This document shows, piece by piece, positions 28,469 to 36,438 of a stretch of DNA of 64,000 bases. How positions within the stretch are numbered: position 1 is the stretch's first letter; the number at the start of each line of letters is the position of its first letter. A model generated the notes under the pieces. It searched no databases and was not told the DNA's origin. It worked only from the letters and a program-made list of their open reading frames with translations. The position numbers and the translations under genes are program-made. This DNA comes from Bacteroidales bacterium (GTDB lineage Bacteria; Bacteroidota; Bacteroidia; Bacteroidales; GCA-2748055): assembly GCA_021738565.1 (NCBI GenBank), contig JAIPBT010000018.1, positions 17,466-81,465 of the forward strand, read 5' to 3'.

Positions 28469-30370
28469 TTATTGCCGGGCGGTCAGCAAACTTTTGCTTG
28501 TACCAACCAGCCTGATGAATTCACCCCTGTATCCTTCATCATCACTTCCCCTTGCATTTCGCGCAATCGCGAGCACATCTTCAATGCTTCCCTCATGCAG
28601 GTAAGAAGAATTTCTCAGGATCATGCCGAATTCAGCCACAGCAGCAGAGAACCTGAAATTATCGGTTGTTTTTTCAAATTTGGTTGCTTTGCCCTGTATC
28701 GGAATTTCCATCTTAATACTGTTATCTTCATCAGGTAATTTATAACGGACCTTGATGGTCAGCAGTTCATTGGAATATTTCTCATGAATCCCATCTACTT
28801 CTGAATCATGGGGCTGGTACTTTAACGGATCTATGTCCACAGTTTCCTCACCGGAGCCTGCCGGTATTAACTCATAGAGCACAGTAACGGTGTGACCCGC
28901 CCCCATTTCTCCCGCATCCTTTGTATCATCATTGAAATCCTCATCATTCAGCAAGCGGTTTTCATATCCCACAAGACGGTATGCCTTAACCCTGGCAGGG
29001 TTGAATTCAATCTGGAATTTAACATCTTTCGCGATCGTGTACAAAGTACCCCCGAATTCACTTACAAGGACCTTGTTGGCCTCCTGGATGTTATCAATGT
29101 AAGCATAGTTCCCGTTGCCCTTGTCTGCAATGGTTTCCATTTTACTGTCCTTGTAATTTCCCATTCCAAACCCGAGCACCGTAATGAATACTCCTTCATT
29201 TCTTTTTGTTTCTATCAACCGTTCCATTTCGGCATCACTTGACTGGCCAATATTAAAATCTCCATCGGTCGCCAGGATGATCCGGTTGTTGCCTCCTTCA
29301 ATGAAATTGTCTCCTGCAATTTTATATGCCAGTTTTATCCCCTCTCCCCCTGCTGTGGATCCTCCTGCCTGCAGACTGTCAAGAGACGAGAGTATCCCTG
29401 ATTTCTCTTTTCCAGGAGTGGATTTCAAAACAACACCAGCGGCTCCGGCATAGACAACTATAGCCACACGATCCTCCGGGCGCAATTCGTTTACCAGCAA
29501 CCGGAAAGCAGATTTCAACAAAGGAAGCTTGTTTGGTGTCCTCATTGAACCGGAGACGTCCAGAAGAAAGACAAGATTGGATGGGGGCAGGTTCTCCTTG
29601 TTGATCTCTTTTCCCTGCAGACCGACATGAAGCAGCTGATGTGTTTTGTTCCATGGACATTCTGAAAGTTCGGTGCTGACGGAAAAAGGATGTTCGTTTC
29701 CAGGTTGGGGATAATCATATGAAAAATAATTGATCATTTCTTCGATCCTGACAGCATCAACAGGAGGAATTTTTCCCATATTCACAAACCTGCGTACATT
29801 GGAATACGATGCCCTGTCCACATCAATTGAAAAAGTGGAAAGGGGTGCAAAGACAACATTCTTGAAGCCGTTCTCATGTATGGTCGAATAGGATTCTGTG
29901 TTCCAGTCCTGTTGCGGCATAAAATGACCCCCTGAAACATAAGCAGCATCATATGCCATCGCTTTCTTTCCCTGGCCCGGCTGATAACCAGGTTTCGTAT
30001 TGTTTCCCGAAACGATGTTACTGAGCGCTGATTCCCGTGCCGCCCTCTCATCCTCCACAAAATGGATTTCATGTTTGGCAGGTGCCATCTGAACATGAAT
30101 AATTATTGCTGAATCGACGGTTATTTCCTGGGTTTTCATGCCATTTAATGAAAATACAAGCACTGAAGTATCAGAGGCAATATAAATAGAATACTTACCA
30201 AATTGATCAGTATATACACTGTTCATAGTACCCTTCTCAGTAACTGTGACTCCCTGCAATACTTTTCCGTCATTTGCGATAACCGTTCCGGTTATTTTGC
30301 GGGCTTGAGTAGCTGACATTAAGAAAACAGACAAAATGCTGATAATAATGATTGATGTTATTGGTTTCAT
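28469..30370 (-). CDS. Exported von Willebrand factor A protein, YfbK-like
   Basis: A 633-residue protein; the start MKPITSIIIISILSVFLMS gives a proper signal peptide, whereas longer readings run into simple repeats upstream. Domains in order: a carboxypeptidase-regulatory-like (CarboxypepD_reg) beta-sandwich at residues ~25-95 (ITGTVIANDGKVLQGVTV), a von Willebrand_2 N-terminal region (FSIDVDRASYSNVRRFVNMG), the vWA domain with MIDAS motif FLLDVSGSM near residue 280 and IILATDGDFNIG, and a C-terminal DUF3520-like part (YKLPDEDNSIKMEI). It is divergent from an ECF sigma gene across about 180 bp. Likely a metal-dependent adhesion or assembly protein of the envelope. Confidence 0.85.
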   Translation of the reverse strand: MKPITSIIIISILSVFLMSATQARKITGTVIANDGKVLQGVTVTEKGTMNSVYTDQFGKYSIYIASDTSVLVFSLNGMKTQEITVDSAIIIHVQMAPAKHEIHFVEDERAARESALSNIVSGNNTKPGYQPGQGKKAMAYDAAYVSGGHFMPQQDWNTESYSTIHENGFKNVVFAPLSTFSIDVDRASYSNVRRFVNMGKIPPVDAVRIEEMINYFSYDYPQPGNEHPFSVSTELSECPWNKTHQLLHVGLQGKEINKENLPPSNLVFLLDVSGSMRTPNKLPLLKSAFRLLVNELRPEDRVAIVVYAGAAGVVLKSTPGKEKSGILSSLDSLQAGGSTAGGEGIKLAYKIAGDNFIEGGNNRIILATDGDFNIGQSSDAEMERLIETKRNEGVFITVLGFGMGNYKDSKMETIADKGNGNYAYIDNIQEANKVLVSEFGGTLYTIAKDVKFQIEFNPARVKAYRLVGYENRLLNDEDFNDDTKDAGEMGAGHTVTVLYELIPAGSGEETVDIDPLKYQPHDSEVDGIHEKYSNELLTIKVRYKLPDEDNSIKMEIPIQGKATKFEKTTDNFRFSAAVAEFGMILRNSSYLHEGSIEDVLAIARNARGSDDEGYRGEFIRLVGTSKSLLTARQ

Positions 30371-30429
30371 GATCCTGGATTTTGATTCATAATATTTGCT
30401 TTTCATTTTAAGGATGCAGGAAAGTGAAA

Positions 30430-30482
30430 GATTCCATAAAAGGGTCAGTGAGACAGTGGGTCGGTGAGACAGTGAGGCGGTG
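30430..30482. repeat. Simple-repeat tract, GTGAGACAGTG family
   Basis: Short near-repeats GTCAGTGAGACAGTGGGTC and GGTGAGACAGTGAGGCGGTGG. The complementary form (units such as CACCGTCTCACTGACT) is found at 47784-47856, so both belong to one interspersed simple-repeat family. The tract lies between the divergent vWA and sigma-factor genes. Confidence 0.5.
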
Positions 30483-30553
30483 GACAAAGCCAGCAATCTC
30501 CCGGATACCATTTCCTTCTTTCAATTTTTACTAAATTGTAGCCTCTAAAAATT

Positions 30554-31159
30554 ATTGAGCTGAAAGTAACCTGGAAGAAATATAATGAACTGCCGGATGA
30601 AGATCTGCTGAATAAATTCAAAAATTCCGGTGACCTCAATATACTTGGTGCTTTGTATGATCGGTACATGCATCTTGTATACGGGGTTTGTCTGAAATAC
30701 TTCAAAAACAGGGAAGATGCCAAAGATGGCGCTGCTGCAATTTTTGAAAAGCTGATCATTGAAACACAAAAACACGATATTGAGCAGTTTAAAACCTGGT
30801 TGTATGTGCTGACAAAGAACTTCTGTCTTATGAAGATCAGGGCCGAAAAGTCAACTAAACAAAAAAAAGTAAAATGGGAAATTGAGCAGGATGCTTTTGT
30901 GGAATCTTCGTATGAAATGCATCCTTTAGATGAAGTGAACAGGTCAGTTGACAATATCCTCATGGATTGTATTGATAAGTTAAAGAAGGAGCAACAGGAG
31001 TGCATACGGCTGTTCTATTTTAAGAGTAAATCATACAGGGAAATATCAAAACTGACAGGTGCAAAAGAAAAGAAAGTGAAAAGCTGTATTCAAAACGGGA
31101 AAAGAAATCTGAAGATCTGTATAGAAAAAACAAATGAAGAAGAAGAAAAACAAACATAA
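30554..31159 (+). CDS. ECF-type RNA polymerase sigma factor with probable ATT start
   Basis: About 201 residues. Sigma region 2 is visible as LYDRYMHLVYGVCLKYFK with the preceding helix DEDLLNKFKNSGDLNILG, and region 4 as IDKLKKEQQECIRLFYFKSK plus SYREISKLTG. Coding similarity clearly extends upstream of the first ATG and of the TTG at 30653, back to a reading ELKVTWKKYNELPDED, but the frame has no ATG, GTG or TTG there before the TAG at 30539. The codon in the expected methionine position is ATT at 30554. The gene overlaps the next by 26 bp, as sigma and anti-sigma pairs do. Divergent from the vWA gene. Confidence 0.85.
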   Translation: MELKVTWKKYNELPDEDLLNKFKNSGDLNILGALYDRYMHLVYGVCLKYFKNREDAKDGAAAIFEKLIIETQKHDIEQFKTWLYVLTKNFCLMKIRAEKSTKQKKVKWEIEQDAFVESSYEMHPLDEVNRSVDNILMDCIDKLKKEQQECIRLFYFKSKSYREISKLTGAKEKKVKSCIQNGKRNLKICIEKTNEEEEKQT

Positions 31160-32378
31160 CTGGTCGGTACTATCTGATTTCTTCGATTATTCGGAGGGCA
31201 ATCTCAGGGAGCAGGATCGAAACGCATTTGAAAGGCGGATGCAGAAAGACCCGTTTGAGTCTGAAGCACTCGAAGGTTTTTCCGGGATCTCAAGGGAAGA
31301 ATCAGACGAGGACCTTTTTATTCTTAAGGAAAAAATTCACAAACGGATCAACCGTAAAAGAAGGATTGTCTGGTACAGCGCCGCCGCAGCAGCCGCTTCC
31401 ATCCTCATTGTCACAACCCTATTTATCAATATAAGTGATAGCGGATTTAAAAAATATGAAACAATTCCTGAATTCAGTGAGGAAGCGGCAGAAAAGCCCG
31501 TTCCCGATTATTCATTAGAAGAAGAGATTGCTGATGAAAGATCTGCTGCAATAGAAAAACAGGAGATCACGGGCGAAAAAGAAACAATGGATGAAGAAAA
31601 AAGATCGCAAATTGAACGCGAGAGGGCAAAAAGTAAATCTTCAGATAAAGAGGAAAGCAGCTTTGCCGCCATTGCAGAAATGGAGAAGAAAATAATGGAA
31701 ACAAAAAGTGCCGCCGGTGGCAGTGAAGGTATGCAGGAAAAAACCGGGGCCGTGGAAGCAGAAACCACATCAGATGTGACTGGAACAACACACCTAATGG
31801 CCGAATCGGAAGATGAATTCGCCCCCGAAGAAGTGCAGCCCCCTGCTGAGGCTTTTGAAAGCATTACAGTGATTGATGATGCTGAGGAGATAGTCAGTGA
31901 TACAGAGGTAGCATTTTCAGGGAATCAGGTTGCGAAAAAAGGGACACAGAAAATAATCACTTTCAAATATGATAAATCAGATGATGTCACAGCTATGACA
32001 CCTTATGGCAATAACGAAACAATATCAGCCAATGCCATAAGGAGGGTGAGCCTTTCTTCGCTCGAAGAATCTAAATCGTATCCTGCCATGCCCGCTGAAG
32101 GAATTGAAGCCTATACTGCCTATATGGATTCTGCCATCGCATTTCCTGCCGGATATGAGGATACAGACAGTGCAATGGTAGAACTACAATTCTACATTTC
32201 ACAGGAGGGCCGCCCATTTGATGTCACCACCATACAATCACCTGATGATCTGTTTTCTGAGGAAGCCACCAGGATCATCCTCGAAGGACCGGATTGGAAA
32301 CCTGCATCTGAAAACGGGGCCTATAAGAATGATCCTGTCAGGATGCATGTATGCTTCGTGAGGAAACCAAACAAATAA
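31134..32378 (+). CDS. Single-pass membrane protein, probable anti-sigma partner with TonB-C-like domain
   Basis: A 414-residue protein. Residues 1-75 form a charged cytoplasmic part (WSVLSDFFDYSEGNLREQDR) resembling the N-terminal region of anti-sigma factors. One membrane helix follows (IVWYSAAAAAASILIVTTLF, residues ~80-100), then a periplasmic Glu/Lys/Ala-rich low-complexity stretch (~115-250). The last ~85 residues (VELQFYISQEGRPFDVTTIQ, EEATRIILEGPDWKP) look like a TonB C-terminal domain. It overlaps the sigma gene by 26 bp, consistent with translational coupling. The combination suggests a sigma regulator that senses envelope or TonB-related contacts; this is inference, and no anti-sigma zinc motif is present. 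Confidence 0.68.
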   Translation: MKKKKNKHNWSVLSDFFDYSEGNLREQDRNAFERRMQKDPFESEALEGFSGISREESDEDLFILKEKIHKRINRKRRIVWYSAAAAAASILIVTTLFINISDSGFKKYETIPEFSEEAAEKPVPDYSLEEEIADERSAAIEKQEITGEKETMDEEKRSQIERERAKSKSSDKEESSFAAIAEMEKKIMETKSAAGGSEGMQEKTGAVEAETTSDVTGTTHLMAESEDEFAPEEVQPPAEAFESITVIDDAEEIVSDTEVAFSGNQVAKKGTQKIITFKYDKSDDVTAMTPYGNNETISANAIRRVSLSSLEESKSYPAMPAEGIEAYTAYMDSAIAFPAGYEDTDSAMVELQFYISQEGRPFDVTTIQSPDDLFSEEATRIILEGPDWKPASENGAYKNDPVRMHVCFVRKPNK

Positions 32379-32466
32379 TCAAGGCATCCCCCTGAATTCG
32401 CACCTATAGAATCGCAATTATTTGCCTTTAAAGTTATTCCTATATTTATCCTTTAAAACCATCAGC

Positions 32467-33369
32467 ATGAAATTAATTCTGTCCTACTGTTTGGCGATAT
32501 TCTGTATTGCATTGACCTCCTGCAGTTCAGATTCAAATGTTATTTCCGACTGGGATACATACATGTCTGAGCATGAGGAGTGGGAAAAAAACAGGATCAG
32601 TAGGCTCAGATCAGAAAACGGGTGGCTCAATCTTGCCGGATTGTTCTGGTTGCGCCAGGGTGAAAACACTTTCGGATCGGATCCATCCAATTCAATCGTG
32701 TTTCCTGAAAAATTTCCTGCATATGGAGGCAGTATCATACTTGAGGATTCAATTGCCAGGCTGAATTCTAATCCTGAGGCAGGCATCACAATAGATGATG
32801 ATCCTGTTGGTTCGGTCATTTTAAGAAATGATCACCAGGACAGCACTTCAATCATGGAAACCGGCAGCTTTAGGTGGTTTGTTATAAAAAGAGGGAGCCA
32901 ATACGGGATCAGGCTGCGAAACCTCGAACACCCAAGAATAAAGGAACTGAAAAATATACCTTCCTATCCCTTCAATAAAAAATGGGTCGTTGAAGCGACC
33001 TTCACACCTTATGATTCCTTAAAGACCCTGCAGGTCCCAACAGTGATTCCCGGTTTTTATGAATACTATAAGGTACCGGGTGAATTGACATTCAGTATCA
33101 AAGACAAAGAGCAAACCCTGCTGCCATTTGCATCGCGATCAGGTTACTTTCTCATTGTGGGAGACGCCACCAATGGCCTGGAGACCTATGGTGCCGGAAG
33201 GTTCCTGTATACAGATATGGTCGACGGAGATCATGTGATCCTGGATTTTAACAAGGCATACAATCCTCCCTGCGCCTTCAGTCCGTTTGCCACCTGTCCC
33301 CTGCCCCCTCCGGAAAATATATTGGATATTGAGATTGAGGCAGGAGAGAAAGCTGTTCATTTTGAATAG
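32467..33369 (+). CDS. DUF1684 lipoprotein
   Basis: A 300-residue protein. The start MKLILSYCLAIFCIALTSC gives a lipoprotein signal with lipobox LTSC at residues ~16-19; the ATG 15 codons upstream is not needed. The family landmarks of DUF1684 are clear: ENGWLNLAGLFWLRQGENTF near the N-terminus and, at the end, DFNKAYNPPCAFSPFATCPL with PPPENILDI. DUF1684 proteins are exported, widespread in Bacteroidota and of unknown function. The gene is separate from the anti-sigma gene (88 bp). Its TAG stop overlaps a ten-base sequence matching the terminal repeat of the MITE-like element (33368-33377). Confidence 0.8.
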   Translation: MKLILSYCLAIFCIALTSCSSDSNVISDWDTYMSEHEEWEKNRISRLRSENGWLNLAGLFWLRQGENTFGSDPSNSIVFPEKFPAYGGSIILEDSIARLNSNPEAGITIDDDPVGSVILRNDHQDSTSIMETGSFRWFVIKRGSQYGIRLRNLEHPRIKELKNIPSYPFNKKWVVEATFTPYDSLKTLQVPTVIPGFYEYYKVPGELTFSIKDKEQTLLPFASRSGYFLIVGDATNGLETYGAGRFLYTDMVDGDHVILDFNKAYNPPCAFSPFATCPLPPPENILDIEIEAGEKAVHFE

Positions 33370-33448
33370 TGTCTGTCTAGAATAGACTTTTGCACTAAGG
33401 TTTCAATCCCGGGACTGTGCCGTCAGATACCACTGCTTGAAAGTGATG

Positions 33449-34210
33449 CTACAAAATAAAAGGGATCAATGCTTTTCTATTCTCTGGATATTCGGGGAAT
33501 TCTTTCCTGTACCATTTGTGATGGTCCAGCGCCCTGGGAGCCAGGTTGAAAAATGTCCACAATACAAATACCAGTGCTGCAGGACTCCATGTCATGATGG
33601 CAAAGCCGGTCCATTGAATTATTTCTCCAAGGAAATTGGGACATGATACATACCTGAACAATCCTCCCCTGGGTATTTTATAGCCATTTGAAGGAGCGCT
33701 TCGCAAACGAAGTAGTTTCTGATCGGATATTTGATTGGTTATCAAGCCCGTGATTAATACCACGCTTCCCAATATAAACCGGATATCCCAGAGCCATTCC
33801 AGTGGATATTCCCTGGAAAATTCAGAGAAATACATTCCGTTCAGTGAACCATTCATAAGGTTGAATATTATAGCAAAAAGGGCGATGATCATTGGCATTT
33901 TCTTTCCTTTGGTCCTTGTTCTGAAAGGAAAAATCAACGACCTGTTGATGTAATGTAATGTCCAAATGGCAAAAAATATCCAGGCAACGGGATAGGGGTC
34001 TGAGGAACCAAAAAGAAAGAAATACCCGAAAAGAATTAAGGAAGGAAGTTCCATTACAATCCATCCAAGCTTATTGGGAATGGTCGGCCCCCAACCCTTT
34101 CTTGAATGACGGCCATAGGGGGCAGAAACAAATAGCAGCACAATAAAAATAACCAGCCCGAAAAGTGTCCATCCGATAATTATACAGTTGAATGTTTCCT
34201 TGCTTATCAT
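33449..34210 (-). CDS. Steroid 5-alpha-reductase-like membrane protein (DUF1295/ICMT superfamily)
   Basis: A 253-residue polytopic membrane protein with six or seven helices, first IIIGWTLFGLVIFIVLLFVS. The C-terminal signature IPRGGLFRYVSCPNFLGEII, FALLPRALDHH-like segment NLAPRALDHHKWYRKEFPEY and the ending YPENRKALIPFIL match the 3-oxo-5-alpha-steroid 4-dehydrogenase C-terminal family, which reduces enone double bonds of steroids or polyprenoids with NADPH. Bacteroidota homologues are common; substrates may be dietary or environmental steroids, or hopanoid-like lipids. It lies 15 bp downstream of the phosphatase gene and may be co-transcribed with it. Substrate unknown. Confidence 0.85.
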   Translation of the reverse strand: MISKETFNCIIIGWTLFGLVIFIVLLFVSAPYGRHSRKGWGPTIPNKLGWIVMELPSLILFGYFFLFGSSDPYPVAWIFFAIWTLHYINRSLIFPFRTRTKGKKMPMIIALFAIIFNLMNGSLNGMYFSEFSREYPLEWLWDIRFILGSVVLITGLITNQISDQKLLRLRSAPSNGYKIPRGGLFRYVSCPNFLGEIIQWTGFAIMTWSPAALVFVLWTFFNLAPRALDHHKWYRKEFPEYPENRKALIPFIL

Positions 34211-34225
34211 AATTGGTTCAATAGA

Positions 34226-35710
34226 TTAGTTGTTAATGGTGCGTCTCCTGGTAATCTCATAACCCGGTTCCCCGTATTTATTCCTGAAACTGAATTTGAG
34301 ATAAGACTGATCATCGGACATCTGGAGCGATACCAGTAAAAATCCTCCTCCCCAGTCATTGGTCTGCACGTATGGCATGGTTAATTCAGCATCCGGATCC
34401 GTTGAGAGAGGATCGCCGGGAAGCCTGCCTGCACGTGAATTCTGATCAATGAATGCACCGCAGGAAAATTCCTCTAGGCCATTGGGTGCTATGGAATGGT
34501 ATTGCCAGTGACGGTCACCGCATATAATGTAAAATCCATTACCGATCAGCCCGTTTTCTTTCAAAAAACAGAAAAACTCATCTCTTTCAGTCCTGAATCC
34601 ACCGGGATTGGTATGGTTGTCTTTTTTATAAGCATCATCAGGTCCGACCATTGGAGTCGGGGAAATCATTATCTTGTAGGTTGCATCGCTTTCCAGGAGG
34701 CCTTGCATCAGCCAGTTCTTCTGCTCTTCTCCCCAAATGGTTTTCCCGATAGTGTCTTTGATGCTGTTTGGACTCCTGTAATCGCGCCCTTCCATGAACC
34801 ATACCTGCAGATGCTTTCCCATTCTTATGGTCCGGTATGTTTTTGCATTCTCATCCAGCGGATCTGTGACAGGAACCTGCTGTTTAAAAACCTCAATACC
34901 AAGTTTGCTGGAAGGTTCACTTCCACGTTCGTCGGTTGTGTCACAATCGTTGTAACGGTGATCGTGGTCATCTTTCAGAAAATAAACTGGCACTTCAAGG
35001 CACATTTCCCTGTTCCTGGGCATGGAAAAATAGCGATGCCATTTTGCCTGCATTTCTTCCATCGACCTTGCCCACATTTCAGGATCTGAAGATGGCTTGT
35101 CATAATAAACCACATCGCCGTTGGCTATGAAAAAATCGGGGCTGATCTTCATAACCGTTTCAAAAGCTTCAAATCCGAAAATACTATCTTCGCCAACAGC
35201 TCCAAGCATGCGTGGCTCGTGCCTGAATTGCCTGTTCCTGGAGGTATCCAAACCATAATAATGTTCATAGTTGAATCCCGTGGCTATTGCAAACCTTATT
35301 TCTTTCTCCGCATCAAAAAGTGGTAAAGTCCTGAATAACCCGGTCCTTGAATATTCAATAGTTCCATCTGGTATTACAGCCTTTGCTCTGTAAAAATATC
35401 TTCTGTCCGGGTCCAGACCCAGTACTCTTTTCCTAATAATAAAATCATTTGATTCTGTAACTTGGAAAGGTCCGAAAACAGACCGGTTCCGAAACAAAGA
35501 ATCCGGGGAAATCTCAAAATAGCCTTTGCAATCAACTCCTGGCATATCATATCCGATCAATGTATCGGAAGCTGCAAATCTGCATTGCAAAATTGCCCCT
35601 TCAGATGTCAGTTCCCCTGCCAGAAGAACAAACGCAGGTTCAATTTCTTCATTGCTGCTGCAGGAGAAACTTGCCAGCAGATAAAAAGCCCAAATTACAT
35701 ACTTTCTCAT
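34226..35710 (-). CDS. PhoD-like metallophosphatase lipoprotein
   Basis: A 494-residue exported phosphatase. Signal with lipobox FSCSS at residues ~14-18. The N-terminal Fn3-like domain (residues ~25-125) ends in RRYFYRAKAVIPDGTIEYSR. The calcineurin-type metal centre is seen in ISPDFFIANGDVVYYDKPSS, VYFLKDDHDHRYNDCDTTDE and NGFYIICGDRHWQYHSIAPN, which follow the PhoD order of D/N/H ligands. PhoD enzymes are Ca/Fe-dependent phosphodiesterases and phosphomonoesterases active on periplasmic phosphate esters. It is upstream of the 5-alpha-reductase-like gene on the same strand. Specific substrate is not known. Confidence 0.82.
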   Translation of the reverse strand: MRKYVIWAFYLLASFSCSSNEEIEPAFVLLAGELTSEGAILQCRFAASDTLIGYDMPGVDCKGYFEISPDSLFRNRSVFGPFQVTESNDFIIRKRVLGLDPDRRYFYRAKAVIPDGTIEYSRTGLFRTLPLFDAEKEIRFAIATGFNYEHYYGLDTSRNRQFRHEPRMLGAVGEDSIFGFEAFETVMKISPDFFIANGDVVYYDKPSSDPEMWARSMEEMQAKWHRYFSMPRNREMCLEVPVYFLKDDHDHRYNDCDTTDERGSEPSSKLGIEVFKQQVPVTDPLDENAKTYRTIRMGKHLQVWFMEGRDYRSPNSIKDTIGKTIWGEEQKNWLMQGLLESDATYKIMISPTPMVGPDDAYKKDNHTNPGGFRTERDEFFCFLKENGLIGNGFYIICGDRHWQYHSIAPNGLEEFSCGAFIDQNSRAGRLPGDPLSTDPDAELTMPYVQTNDWGGGFLLVSLQMSDDQSYLKFSFRNKYGEPGYEITRRRTINN

Positions 35711-35793
35711 TTTGCAGATTGTTGTAAAATTTAAAATCTCTTCTTTTTTTCAGCCCCGGCAAATAAAAACCCAGGTCACCAGCCTCAAAAGAA

Positions 35794-36324
35794 TTAACCC
35801 TTTAATTCCATTCGCATTAAAATATCCCTTTGAGGTTGTTTTCCCATCATAAAAACATGGTCGCTGAATTCCTCAAAACCATATTTCCTGTAAAATTTCA
35901 ATGCCCTGTGATTTTCCTCGTGCACACCCAGCCAGATATATTTTTTCCCCAATTTCTTTGCATACTTTTTGGCATGCTCCATAAGTTCCGATCCAACCCC
36001 TGTGCCATGATATTTTTTCAACACGTAGATCCTTTCCACTTCTAAACCATCTGTTTCCTTTAATTCTGTTTGTGCTTCCGCGGTATTTACCTTAAGATAC
36101 CCTGCAAGTTCCTGCCCATAATTAATAAACCAAAAACGTGAGTCGGGAACTTTCATCTCATTTTCCAGCCTTTCCAGGTTAAAACTACGGGCAAAATAAT
36201 GTTCCATATTTTCCTTGCTGTTGGTGGATGAAAAAGTTTCATCGAATGTTCGAATGGCAATTTCCCGGAGTTGCTCCAGCTGTTCATGGTCAATTTCGTA
36301 TATCAGGAAAGGTAAATCCGCCAT
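35794..36324 (-). CDS. GNAT family N-acetyltransferase
   Basis: A 176-residue acetyltransferase. The acetyl-CoA-binding motif A is VERIYVLKKYHGTGVGSELM (with the G-x-G loop at TGVGS), followed by KKYIWLGVHEENHRALKFYR (motif B) and YGFEEFSDHVFMMGKQPQRD at the C-terminus. This pattern resembles the RimI/spermidine-type GNATs of about 170 residues found in Bacteroidota. It lies 114 bp downstream of the glycyl radical enzyme gene on the same strand; co-transcription is possible but not shown. Substrate unknown. Confidence 0.88.
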   Translation of the reverse strand: MADLPFLIYEIDHEQLEQLREIAIRTFDETFSSTNSKENMEHYFARSFNLERLENEMKVPDSRFWFINYGQELAGYLKVNTAEAQTELKETDGLEVERIYVLKKYHGTGVGSELMEHAKKYAKKLGKKYIWLGVHEENHRALKFYRKYGFEEFSDHVFMMGKQPQRDILMRMELKG

Positions 36325-36438
36325 GCCCCTAAAATAATAAAATAGTTATCAAATGTATTCCATGGGCACTCACTTTGAACTATTCAGTAAAAACTTGTTG
36401 CTGAACCTTGACTTCTGCTTTGCTGTTAGTGGCCATGG

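Noticed and set aside
33375..33391. GTCTA-GAA-TAGAC followed by TTTT as a terminator for the DUF1684 gene
   Set aside because: Only five pairs with a three-base loop, and the sequence also matches a mobile-element end; not convincing.
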